This document shows, piece after piece, positions 25,301 through 35,910 of a DNA stretch of 64,000 bases. The stretch is taken from the NCBI GenBank assembly GCA_039707655.1, contig CM077666.1, positions 244,186,166 through 244,250,165 on the forward strand. The letters are read 5' to 3'. Every line of letters begins with the position of its first letter. Position 1 is the first letter of the stretch. The stretch is from Elymus sibiricus (taxonomy: Eukaryota; Streptophyta; Magnoliopsida; Poales; Poaceae). The translations under genes and the position numbers were made by a program. The notes under the pieces are model-generated. The model searched no databases and was not told the origin of the DNA. It saw only the letters and a program-made list of their open reading frames with translations.

Positions 25301-25948
25301 CAATTCACGAGCCGCGCCTTCACAGCATATTGCCAAGAACTTGGAAATAAGATCTGCTATGCCTCCGTTGCTCACCCGAAGAGCAATGGGCAGGTAGAGA
25401 GGGCAAATGCGGAAGTGCTACGTGGTTTAAAGACTAGGACTTTCGACAAGTTGCACCAGTGTGGAAGGCGCTTGGTGGAAGAATCACCGGCGGTTCTTTG
25501 GTCAATTAGAACGACACCAAATCGAGCCACTCGCCAGACACCCTTCTCCCTTGTGTATGGTGCAGAAGTGGTACTCCCCACAGAACTCAAATACGGGTCA
25601 CCTCGAGTCTTGGCCTTCGATGAGGAGGACCAAGATGAGCTGCGGCATGACGATGCCACGCTCCTTGAGGAAGATCGTTTCCGGGCTGCTGTCCGTGCTG
25701 CACGGTACCAGCAAGCTTTGCGCCGCTACCATAGCCGCAAAGTGAATGCTAGGAACCTTGAGGAAGGCGACCTTGTTCTTAGTCTGATTCAATCCACGAA
25801 GGGTAAAAACAAGTTGACGCCGAAGTGGGAGGGCCCTTACCAGGTAGTACGAGTCTCTAGGCCCGGTGCAGTCCACCTAGAGACCGAAGATGGCACTCCG
25901 CTGCTCAACTCATGGAATATTGAGCATCTTCGTAAGTTCTACCCGTAA
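22353..25948 (+). pseudogene. Tat gag end and pol: RT, RNase H, aRNase H, integrase
   Basis: It begins in a Cys/His-rich Gag end (CFHC..HTRELC, near 22346-22381) with shorter spacing than a standard CX2CX4HX4C knuckle. RT follows with YMDD at 23076-23087, then RNase H, then a second RNase H-like domain (MYFDGAFTLKGAGAGV, about 24070) typical of Tat elements, then integrase with GLDIVG, DNGTQF and NGQVERAN. Lesions: TAG at 22912-22914 in RT (Gln in homologues), TAG at about 25106 in place of the Trp before GLDIVG, a 1-nt shift at about 25110-25130, and Tyr for a finger Cys in the integrase zinc motif. The last integrase frame ends at TAA 25946-25948 after NIEHLRKFYP. No protease motif is found before RT. 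Inactive. Confidence 0.9.
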
Positions 25949-26884
25949 GGCGCGGTTGCCGAGCTGCCCGGCAACCTCTTTTGTACAAGTATGCCGTCAA
26001 CGCATGTAAACCTTTATACAAAGCCGGGCGCAGATCCCGTGCATAATAAATAAAACTAAGTGTTTCACAATTATTTGTCAAAGTACATATTTATTTATGT
26101 GTTGCAGGCAGTCTTGTGTTACATTTTTGCCCCGCTTAAGGTGATTAACGAACCGTCAAGGTTCCAGCCTCCTCTTTTCCCTTCTTTCTTTTTCTTAAAG
26201 GAAGGAAGAATTCCTCGCGTACAAGTTTCCCGAGGGGAGTGACGGTATGGATACCAAAGGACACGTTCAAGATATCGCCCTACGGCAAGAAGTACAGCAA
26301 GGAATGAGCTAAGTTGCAAAACTTTGAAATTAATTCTTTGTTGTAGTTGCGGCTCTCCTTGAACAATTTTGGCCTTTATATGAAAGACCTGCACGCTAAG
26401 GAACCTTGCCGTGATCAACTGCACTCTTGCTTTGCTTCGAGTCCGCTCGGCAACCTAAGTAGCTGCGTTGTGATCGTCAAGCGTGACCTTGCCAACAGCG
26501 GCACTTCTGGCAAGCTGTTGAGGACCTGTTCCTCAAGCGCTCGCGGCAAGGGTGTGCGCACCGACAAGCTTCCGGCAAGCGTAGGGTACAAAAATCATGC
26601 AAAGACAGAATGGAATAAGGAGAACAACATGCATACATTCATTCAAAACACGAACTACAGCGACTATTAAGCGCTTAGATGCAAAAGTTATCTTCCACGC
26701 CCCCACGGGGCTACATTGGCTTTGATACAGGAGATAAGGAGAGGAGCCTAGGCGGAGCGCAGCTCGTCTTCAAGGTTCGACTCGGGCACTACTGTGCGTC
26801 TAATCAGAATCGTCGCCTTCGCTCTTGATACGCGAGGAGCTTTCGTCGCTCTCGCTCTCGCTAGTGGAGTCGGTGCCGCTGCTG
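25949..26884 (+). other. Tat A 3' internal non-coding region, proximal part
   Basis: GC-rich DNA after integrase, with a possible polyadenylation signal (aataaataaa, about 26045). Frequent ttgccggcaa-type words occur as in the LTR. I see no convincing ORF on the plus strand. The minus-strand reading continues the antisense region described at 26885-27553. Confidence 0.55.
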
Positions 26885-27553
26885 CTATCGCTCTCCGCGT
26901 AGCATTCCATGCAACCACCGGAGACCCCGAAGAACTTCACGAAGTGTGGCAGCTCCGTCATACCTAAACTGGAGGAGCTGCCCCCGCCTTAGACAACGGG
27001 AGCAGGCGAACGACTTCCACCCCCGCGTCAGGAACAGGGAGCCGGCGGTGGAGAACTCGGCCACCACCCAGGAGGGGCCGTTGCAGCAGCCATCCGCCTG
27101 CAGCCACAGGCCCGAAGGCCTGCTATTCTCCATGACCCTCGCAAAGGGGTCCGGGAGCCAGAGCCAACTGCGAAGCCGGCGATGCAGCCCCATGACAAAC
27201 TCGTGCGCTGCCACCGCTGTGTGGGACTTGTGCGCCATTACCACCGTGCGGGCTTCCACCTGAGGGGGAAGGGCGGCCGCCCCACCCCGTCCGCCATGCC
27301 CGCCTCGACCACGAGTGCCATGCCCTCCGCGTCCGCGGGGGGCGGCCCTGCTGTGGGCACTAGGGCTGGCATTCACGATGACCACCGAGGAACGCGTCCG
27401 GCCCCGGGGAGGACCTTTGAGGAGGAAGCAGATGCGCGGGCCCGACCTCCACCCCTCGCCATCGCGACGGTAGACCTCAAGGAAAACAAGAATGGACGAA
27501 AGGTTGGAGGAGCAGAATGGCAAGGATAGGAGATGGGTGGGGAAGATTGCCAC
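26885..27553 (-). CDS. Possible antisense ORF of Tat element A
   Basis: A 222-codon open frame antisense to the element, between pol and the 3' LTR. Tat elements often carry an antisense ORF at this position (for example gene23 of maize Grande). The product is Arg/Gly/Ala-rich with no domain I recognise. The frame has no ATG at its upstream end; it opens with GTG, and the first in-frame Met is about 110 codons in. A plant mRNA would therefore need another exon or start. Upstream lie two minus-strand TATA-like boxes (27565-27574 and 27681-27690). Unlike Tat B, no PF04195-like domain remains, so this may be a decayed or replaced version of the antisense gene. Confidence 0.35.
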   Translation of the reverse strand: MAIFPTHLLSLPFCSSNLSSILVFLEVYRRDGEGWRSGPRICFLLKGPPRGRTRSSVVIVNASPSAHSRAAPRGRGGHGTRGRGGHGGRGGAAALPPQVEARTVVMAHKSHTAVAAHEFVMGLHRRLRSWLWLPDPFARVMENSRPSGLWLQADGCCNGPSWVVAEFSTAGSLFLTRGWKSFACSRCLRRGQLLQFRYDGAATLREVLRGLRWLHGMLRGER

Positions 27554-27680
27554 TCCCCCGCCCTCTTTTATAGCGCCCTAAGGGGATTACTCTCCCCGCC
27601 GCCTCGCCTCCCTTAGTAGCAGGAATCGAGGAAGGAGATACGAGAAGTCGGGCAAAATGAGCAACGCCCTCCACGTTTAT

Positions 27681-27690
27681 CCTTTTTATG
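27681..27690 (-). promoter_or_regulatory. Antisense promoter TATA box of Tat A
   Basis: On the minus strand the sequence reads ccttccccataaaaagga. The same 18 bp, with similar flanks (a 'gggctaggcc..aacagtgca' block about 190-210 bp upstream and 'gctcatttnc' downstream), stands before the antisense gene of Tat B (60011-60028). Conservation between two elements supports a promoter directing transcription away from the 3' LTR into the element. Confidence 0.6.
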
Positions 27691-27926
27691 GGGAAGGCGC
27701 GAGGGCTGTCTCTTTTTCGTCCTACGTGGCTGCGCTTTTCAGGCGCGCCACCTCCCGCCGCCGCTTCGCTCCACCTCTCCCACGCCCGCATTTAATGTGC
27801 ATCGTGGGCGGGTGCGGTAAAAGTTAAGATTATGACAGTTATCTTCTGCCACGCGCCGCCTATGCACTGTTTGGGCCTAGCCCAACGACGCCTCGCATGC
27901 GCGTGTGGCCCAGGCCCAGGGGCTCC

Positions 27927-28849
27927 TGTCGGTGTACTAAGACATGGGTGCCCTCGTACCCAGACTTGTGCACAAGCAGTTGTAGCCTCACTTCCGGCAA
28001 GGGCTTGACAGAGGATAACTATGACTCGAGACTCAACACCAAGACCGTGAAGAAGACCTCAAGGAAGGTCATCGAGAAGTACTATTCTTGTACTGAAGAT
28101 CGACGCCGCCCTTGCCGGCAAGCTCCGCCCCGGCAAAGTGAAGACCAAGACTATGGTTGCCGGCAAGCCCCCTTGCCGACAAGCAAGGCCCTGCAAGCTC
28201 CGTGCCAGCATGCTTGTTCTGCCCCGTTACCACTCCACCTCACCACCGACCAGATAGGCTCGTATGCTAGGTGTCGAGCGGGCAGGCAGTCAACATAGCT
28301 GGCCAAAGCACGTGTCGGCACGCCACGCCAAGAGTAACTTTAATGACACCCATCCCTGGGATGTGTCAAGATTACAGGAGGGCGCCAGGACTGGTGGTAC
28401 AGATCTTTTTCCCAAGGCCTCGCCTCCCCAACGTAGCACCTAACGGTGCATTAAATACGTTTGTCTTACCTCGTCGGAAGATAGATGTGGTGACGGTGCA
28501 AGGCACTGTTCATACTCTGTAATGACTGTATTAGCCATTGTGGTAACCCCTTGGCCTATAAAAGGAGGCCCACAGCTACAGGTAGAACGGTCGACACCCA
28601 GCTCAATTACACGCAGTAGCTGCATTTCCCGTGCACCTTGCCGGAAGACTGTGCTCCTTGTAACTTGAGTTCATACATGATCAAACACAGAACAGGACTA
28701 GGGTTTTACGCTCATAGCGGCCTGAACCTGGATAAATCCCCAGCGTGTTCTTGCACCTACTGAAAATCTGCTCTTTGTCCCATGCATGTCCCCTGAGACG
28801 AATCGCAAAGGGGCCCGTTCGGTCCCATAGATCGTCGTTTCCCACGACA
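27927..28849 (+). repeat. 3' LTR of Tat element A
   Basis: A 923-bp LTR from TGTCGGTGTACTAAG to CGTTTCCCACGACA, preceded by PPT cccaggggctcc. TATA-like tataaaagg at 28557-28565. The U3 contains several ttgccggcaag words (about 27990-28185). Its 3' end supplies the start of an apparent long frame that fuses into the next gag at 28850; that fusion is accidental. Confidence 0.88.
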
Positions 28850-31800
28850 CAAGACCCCGAGAAGTATCTTGAGTGGGAGCGCAAGATGGACGACTACCTC
28901 AAGCTACATCAAGTCCCCTCCGAAGATCATGTGAAGTGCGCCACAAGTACCTTCCACGACTACGTGTCGACATGGTGGCTTCATACGCCTTCAAAGAGCT
29001 ACAACACGAGTTGGCCCAAGACGAAGAAAGTGATGCGGCAAGAATTTGTGTCTTCCACCTACATGGAACATCTTCTTCACCAATTTGAGAACACCATACA
29101 AGGATCCAAGTCCCTCGTTGAGTACTTCAAGAATATGAAGAAACCCTTGCGACGAGCCGGTGTGGACGACCCCATTTGGATGAAGTTCCACTTCACGATG
29201 GGATTGAACAACGACATTGCCAAGACTATCTTCACCAACAACTACGAGTCCCTCGACGACATGTACTTTGGTGCTCTCCAAGCGGAAAAAGAACACATGA
29301 AGGCCAAGTCTACTCGACCCCGAGCACACTTCGCGATGACCACGCTCCAAGACGGTGAGCATGAGGCTAGTACCACCGAGATGTCCAAGCCCGACGAGCT
29401 GCAAGACGATGCTCCCAAGTTTGACTTCACCGCCATTCCTCTTTGTGGCATTGACGATGCCGAGTCTACCATGACTCTTTTTGAAGACGGCGTGGTGACG
29501 ACTACGACTACGGAGCAACTCAAGGATCAAGATTTGGAGGCGAGCGACAAGGTGGTGAGCAAGGATGATGCTTCCATCTTTGGAGGCGAGAGTGATGATG
29601 TGCCATCTTCAGCCTTCATCCATGGCGACGGCGACGAGATGGTTGAGCATGGGATTTTCCCTTCGCTCAAGGAGGCATATGGTGATGAGTTGAGCGACTT
29701 GTGCATCCATATTGAGAGTGAGAGTGACTTCACCACTAGCCCCATATATGATGAGATGCCCCAATTCCCATGTGAGGAGGGCCACCACCACCACCACTTG
29801 AGTGATTTGAGTGACTCCACCATATGTGACATTGAGTGCACCTATTTTGAGGGAGTGAGTGAGCCACCACATAGAGAGAGTGAGGTAGTTGATAGGTCTT
29901 GTGAGGCCATTTCGCTTTCTAACGACTTAACCTATACCTCTATTGTGTCTTCTCATTTGGTGCTAGGTCCCATATACATTGACGCCTCGATCCTCGACGA
30001 CTACGTCCTTCCTTTGGACAAGACGATGGCCATGGTGGAATATGATGCACCCCCCACATGGTTCCATCACGATGATGATGACCACGAGTTGGTTCATGCC
30101 ACCTCACCTACACCACATGAGTGGAATGACAAAGGTAACATAGGTGGAGGTGATGCTCTTGTCCCACTAGTGGACATTGATTTCTTGCATGATGTCGATC
30201 CACCTATCAACACGCTTCATGCTAGTGCGATATCCCCATGCGATGATTTACCCATTTATGATGAGTTTGATGATTGCCATGTGGAGTCTATTAGTTGTGA
30301 TTTGCATAGGATTTCTTGTGCTAATTCTCTCGGTCACATCATGTTTGCAACCCCTCTTGACTTGTCATATGCTATGCATGAGATCAACCATATGTCATAT
30401 TTGCAACCTCGTCATAGTGACTATGCATATGCCATTAAAATGAACCCAATTTGCACATATGGCATAGATAACAAGCCCATGGTTATTGGCATTTGTTTTT
30501 CTTGTGATGATATTGATATGCTTCCTTTGCATCATTGCCATCATATGCCATGCCATGACCACCTAGCTTCAGACATGCATTGTTTGTCATATTCTCAATT
30601 TTCTCCATATAATGCTTCCGCAATTGCTCATGAGGAGACCCCCATAGTTTCCTCATACATGTTAGGAGATTTTGATCCATCCTATGAATTGCATGATTCC
30701 CATGATTGTGTGCACCATATGCATCCCATGAATGAAAATGCTTTTGATGTGCCACACACTTGCTATAATTTGTGTCCCCATCGTGTTATACATAACAACT
30801 ATTCTTTCATGATGGAAGACATATTTCTCTACCGTACCTCAAATTTCTTTGAGCGATGCTTATCTTGTGCTAACTCTCACGTGCACATACACATCATGAT
30901 GGATGATGTGTACATTTACCACACACACACTTTGTTTCATTTGCCTATTTGTTGTGAAGGTACCAATGCTTTCTCATCAACCTCGCAAGCGCAAGAGTTG
31001 ACGAAACGAGCTCTAGAGAGCAATGATGATTTGGGATCCCGTGGATTATCATTCCCACCGCTCCCATCGCGCAATGACTTCGCGCATTTCTTCTACATGG
31101 CCCTCACATGGTTATGGGTTATTGTCCATTACATATTATATGCCCATCTTGCCATGTTCACTTTGCATGATATGCTCATTTCCATTTGGATGACATGCTT
31201 TGGTGACCCATGCTTTGCATTACATATGATCCATGATTCTACTACTTGTATGTGTCTTTACATGCTTGGTGGAGATATCACTTGTTATTGCCATGTTTGC
31301 TATGTACCCCATGCCTACGATGATACTTTGATCTTGCCTTGTTTTCGTGCTTGTGATATGTCATGCGCATTTGTTATGCCTGTTATTTGCTCACATGACA
31401 TGATTGCCATGATTTCCTTTAGTGTGTTGCATCTTCGCTCCACTAGTTTGCACAACATGATTACTATGATTGCTTGCCTTGTTGCATCACCGATGATTCA
31501 TACTTGCTCGTTTCATGCGGTTGATGGCATCCATTTCCATGCTTTTCACATGATTGATATTGCATATTGTCATATGTCTCCATATGTTGACTCTCTCATG
31601 CTAGATTTTCCATGTATTGAGTGCAACAATGCTTTTAGTCTTGCTAATGAGATTGCCCCCATAGCTTTCTCCCATATACTCGGAGCTTTTGACATATTTC
31701 ATGTGAAGCATGCTTGTCTTCCTTCTTTGCACCATATGCCTAGTGCCATGAATTTATCCATTGTTGCATAATATCATTCATGCACTTTTGCTTCTAATGG

Positions 31801-33256
31801 TTATGTTTAAAATAAGAGAAGCATCATGATGGATGATGTGTTTATCTACCATGCACATACGTTGTTTGCTTTGTTGTGTGCATGTGTAGGATCGTTTGAC
31901 TCCGTGTCAACTTCCACTTCACGTGAATTGACCATTCGAGCTCTTGAGAGCAACCCACTTTCGACCGACTTGCTTCTACAACACATTTTCTACCACTTTG
32001 GCATTGTGAAGGACGCACAAGGGCACACTTTTGAGGTGACATCCTTCTTGAGCATGAATATTGTGGATCATACTTCATGTGTTGCTTGCACCATGACACA
32101 TTGCACACATGCTAGAGATTTTGTTTTGACTTGTCATTGCCACATTGCCATGCCTCATGATATATATGCCTTGTGTGTTGCATCGAACATGATTATCCCA
32201 TGCTATTCCCATGTGTTTGATTGCAACAATGTCATTTCTTCACATATGCCATGTCCCATTGATTGCTACATGCTTGACTTGATTGCCTCACACATGATGA
32301 ACACTTTCTCTTTCCATTGTGTTGAGTGCTACACTATCTTCACTACACCATATGCACGTTATGCTTGGATTGTCTTGCACCTTGGATTGCCCCATGTCCT
32401 TAGACATCTCATTATATTTGGTATTGTGAATGATTCCTGTGCCTACCATAGACCTTTTGTTGAGCACCTTGTGCATGCTTGCTATGACATTGAGGTAGAT
32501 GCTTGTTCATTTGTCACACATATTAGCATCTTTACCTCACCTTTGCATGATTGTTTCCATGATGACTTTGCACGTGCTCAATTGATATGCTTACTTGACA
32601 TGCCACACTTCCTTGTCACACCTAATGCTATGCATGATGATGACACTTGTTGGGTGAATCACCACTTGAATGCTTGGTTTTGCACTAACGCTAACCACAT
32701 TTGTTTCTCCAAGTGTTTGTTGTCCTTGTTCCTTTTGAAGGAATCACAAGATGGTGCGACATTGGAGAGTGCCCATTTCGAGCTTCAAGATGATGAATGC
32801 TTGGTGATCGTCCACTTGTACACGGTGACGCCATCTCTTTCCCATGGTGATTTGGTTTTTGATCCGAGGACGGATCTTTCCCAAGGGGGAGGGGATGATG
32901 CGGAGCATCCTACGGACATCACCATGTCAAGAGCCCATTTGGCAAGTGACACATGCCACATCTACTTCACATACATAAAGGTGAATCATCTCCTTTACAC
33001 GTGTTCACTTGACCCCTTCAAGGATGGTATACTACTTGACATCCCTCTCGTGTGCATACATAGGTATTGTTGGAACTTCACGGATGACGAGGAGGAGTGC
33101 AAGCACAAGGGAACAACTACACCATCCAAGAGGGAAGCTTGGAAGCGGAGAAGGAACTGTCAAGAAGAAGGCGAGGTTCCACGTGCATCAACAGATGTCC
33201 ACAAGAAGGCGACAAGCTGCGAAGCTTCTGGACACCCCGTGCGCACAGGCCCTTAG
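28850..33256 (+). pseudogene. Gag plus long His/Met/Cys-rich frame, pol absent
   Basis: The N-terminal ~150 residues (DPEKYLEWERKMDDYLKL... to about 29310) are a retrotransposon Gag domain, aligned with the Gag of the CRM-type elements (DPEEYLSWALKADK). After an acidic Asp/Glu/Ser-rich stretch comes a long region rich in His, Met, Cys and Asp. It repeats a module 'MMxDxxxYxxxxxF' at about 30812, 30895 and 31826; the last two share some 40 residues including a TxRALES tail. One frame runs throughout, with TAA at 31769-31771 and TAA at 31808-31810, and ends at about 33256 inside the LTR. The first ~35 codons of the apparent ORF upstream of 28850 belong to the Tat LTR. I do not recognise the C-terminal region. 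It may be coding, or only poor in stops because it is rich in CAT and ATG triplets. Confidence 0.6.
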
Positions 33257-33778
33257 AACCCGTGCCCACGGTACATGCCCATGCACACGGGCTAAGTCGC
33301 CAGGTCTCTGGATAGCCCGTGTGCACGGGCTCCACTTACCCCGTGCGCACGGGGCCTCCTGCGTGCATCTGTTGGGATTTGCCCATGTATGACCATTTCG
33401 CCCCTACTTACCCTGTTTAGCTCATGTATCTCCCCTTGTGGGATTCCTCTTGAGAGAGGCACACTCCATTGGAGTTCAAGACCTCCATTGGAGAAGATAT
33501 TTAGGGATTCAAGACCCCTTCATGGGAAGATTCCTCCATGGAATTCAAGACCCATCTCTCCTAGAGATTTGGATGAACTACCCTTGTATCTTTATTTCCC
33601 TTGTTGTTCTTGGATCTTGATGCACCTCTTGTATTGCTTGTGATTTGAGGAGTACTTGGTGTGGATCTTGTCCATTAGAGTGTTGTTCTTGTGTTTTCCC
33701 CTTGTGTTCTTGGTGTTCTTCCTCAAATCCACCTCCAATTCGTGAACATCGGGGCACCTAGGGTTTTACCCTACATCA
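32896..33778 (+). repeat. LTR of the pol-less gag element, plus copy
   Basis: An 883-bp LTR, TGATGCGGAG to CCTACATCA. It is followed by PBS-like TTGGATCAGAGC at 33781, an initiator-Met-type site with changes. It carries a cluster of CCCGTGCGCACGGG-type palindromes at 33235-33355, including a perfect 16-bp palindrome at 33339-33354. Confidence 0.85.
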
Positions 33779-34128
33779 TCTTGGATCAGAGCTTAGGTTG
33801 ATTCACATCTTGGAGTCCCTACCTCCCCACTTTCAAGCCTGATTTTGTTTGTTTTGCCCAATTTCGAAAATTCCCCACAAAAATAGCCAAACCAATTTTT
33901 TTGTGATATGTTAGTTTGATGATGTTTTGTTGATTTTGATCCATGGATTCGAAGTGTTTCAAGTGGATCTAACTTCCCCCAACCTTCCACCCTATTCCCC
34001 ACCACGAAATCCACCCAATTTTTCTTCACATCTGAGCTTCAAATCGCGAAATTTCCGCCACCCCCGTGCACACGGGCCCCCGACAAGTCCTGGACACCCT
34101 GTGCCCATGGCCCTGTACCGTGCACATG
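33779..34128 (+). other. Leader of pol-less family, left part
   Basis: PBS and leader after the LTR, with more CCCGTGCACACGGG-type words at 34060-34130. It is cut at 34133 by the Athila-type element and resumes at 41180. Bases 33779-33970 are repeated in inverted orientation at 41883-42066. Confidence 0.75.
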
Positions 34129-34133
34129 GGACC

Positions 34134-35681
34134 TGATACGTCTCCAACGTATCTATAATTTTTGATTGTTCCATGCTATTATAGTATCAATCTTGGATGT
34201 TTTTATATGCAATTATATATCATTTTTTAGGACTAACCTATTAACCTAGTGCCCAGTGCCAGTTGCTGTTTTCTGCTTGTTTTTGGCTTTTCAGAGAAAC
34301 AGTACCAAATGAAGTCCAAATGCCACGAAACTTTTTAGAGATTTTTTTCTGGACAAAATAGACCTTGGAAGCTTCGGGGGGAGGCCAAAAGCCTCACGGA
34401 GGCTTCACAAGGCAACAGGGCGCGCCCTAGGGGGCGCCCTGTTGCCATGTGGGGCCCACATGACTCCGTTTGACCTAATTCCACTTCTATAAATTCACAA
34501 ATATTGGGAAACCAATAGAGGTCCAGAAGAGAAAACCTTTCCGCCGCCGCAAGCCTCTGTTCTTCCCCGATCCCATCTGGAGGCCTTTTCCGGTACTCTG
34601 CCGGAGGGGGAATCGATCACGGAGGGCTTCTACATCAACATTGCTGCCCTTCTGATGATGTGTGAGTAGTTTACCACAGACCTACAGGTACAAAGCTAGT
34701 AGCTAGATGGCTTCTTCTCTCTCTTTGATCTTCAATACCATGTTCTGCTTGATGTTCTTGGAGTTCTATCTGATGTAATCTTCTTTTGCGGTGTGTTTAT
34801 TGGGATCCGATGAATTATTAGTTTATGATTAGATTATTCATGAGAAATATTTGAGTCTTCTCTGAACTCTTTTATGCATGATTAAATATAGCTTTGTATT
34901 TCTATCCAATCTATCGATTTGGTTTGGCCTACTAGATTGATTTATCTTGCAATGGGAGAGGTGCTTTGTGATGGGTTCAATCTTGCGGTGCTCAATCCCA
35001 GTGACAGAAGGGGACATGACATGTATTTGTATTGTTGGCATTAAGGATAAAAAATGGGGTTTATTCATATTGCTTGAATTTGCTTCTCTACATCAAGTCA
35101 TCTTGCTTAAGGCGTTATTCTGTTTTTATTAACTTAATACACTAGATGCATGCTGGATAGCGGTCGATGAGTGGAGTAATAGTAGTAGATGCAGGCAGGA
35201 GTCAGTCTACTTGTCTCAGACGTGATGCCTATATACATGATCATTGCCATGAATCCGTCACAATTATTTGCTTTTCTATCAATTGCCCAACAGTAATTTT
35301 TTTACCCACCGTATGTTTCTTTGCTCGAGAGAGAAGCTTCTAGTGAAAACTATGGCCCCCGGGTCTATCTTTATCATATAAAAAACCTAAAAATACATTG
35401 CTGCAATTTATTTACTTTTATTTTAATTAGTATTTTAGTTTATCTATTTACCTCGATAAGATTTAATCCTTGCAAATAACCGCTAAGAGGATTGACAACC
35501 CTCTTATTTGCGTTGGGTGCAAGCGTTTACTCTTGTGGGTGCAGGTGCGCTTAACGGAATTTTTATTGGTTCTCCTACTAGATTGATAACCTTGGTTCTT
35601 AACTGAGGGAAATACTTATCTCTACTGTACTACATCATCCTCTCCTCTTCGGGGAAATACCAACGCAGACTACAAGTAGCA
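34134..35681 (+). repeat. 5' LTR of complete Athila-type element
   Basis: A 1548-bp LTR, TGATACGTCTCCAACG to ACAAGTAGCA. TATA-like tctataaattc near 34486. A GC-rich gggcgcgccc-type patch lies upstream of it, as in the sister LTRs. Confidence 0.92.
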
Positions 35682-35692
35682 GGAAGAATTTC

Positions 35693-35710
35693 TGGCGCCG
35701 TTGCCCGGGA
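35693..35710 (+). promoter_or_regulatory. Primer-binding site, tRNA-Asp type
   Basis: TGGCGCCGTTGCCCGGGA, 11 bp after the LTR end, is complementary to the 3' end of plant tRNA-Asp with one mismatch. This is the site where minus-strand DNA synthesis would start. Confidence 0.85.
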
Positions 35711-35910
35711 GACATCATCAAAATCTATCAAGTACCTTCGCACAAACTATCAATCACTTGCATTTATTTTATTTGCATTTTCCTCTCGTTTTCATCCCCC
35801 CACTTCTCCAAAAAAATCAAAAATACAAAAATATTTTGTGTGATATCTTTGTTTGTGTTGCCATGTGCTTTCTATTTGCTTGCATCTTCGCTTGCTAAAA
35901 ATCTATTGAT

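Larger units (their letters stand above)
22353..28849 (+). mobile_element. Tat-lineage gypsy element A, 5' end missing
   Basis: Plus-strand remains of a Tat element: end of gag, RT, RNase H, additional RNase H, integrase, a long 3' internal region with an antisense promoter and ORF, PPT (ggcccaggggctcc) and 3' LTR 27927-28849. The 5' LTR and most of gag are absent, and the protease is apparently deleted between the gag end and RT. Its LTR (TGTCGGTGTACTAA...) matches those of Tat B and C at the end of the window. Its right flank CAAGA (28850) begins in another element's gag, so Tat A is nested in it. Confidence 0.88.
28850..33778 (+). mobile_element. Pol-less gag element (LTR retrotransposon), 5' end missing
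   Basis: Between Tat A's LTR and 33778 lies a Gag domain followed by more than 1200 codons with no zinc knuckle, protease, RT or integrase. A PPT (cccaagggggagggga) and an LTR beginning TGATGCGGAGCATCC follow. The same LTR start and a similar leader occur in the pol-bearing CRM-type element at 49625, so this looks like a non-autonomous partner that would use its enzymes. The autonomous/non-autonomous pairing recalls centromeric families of wheat, but I cannot assign it. The LTR is unexpectedly followed by PBS and leader (33779 on), as in a tandem or recombined copy. Confidence 0.72.

Noticed and set aside
28745..28849. N-terminal 35 codons of the long frame beginning at 28745
   Set aside because: This part is the 3' end of the Tat A LTR. 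The fusion to gag at 28850 results from the insertion, not from a real chimaeric gene.
35693..35710. Primer-binding sites as tRNA genes
   Set aside because: Only the 18-nt complement of a tRNA end is present; no cloverleaf or internal promoter boxes are found around it.
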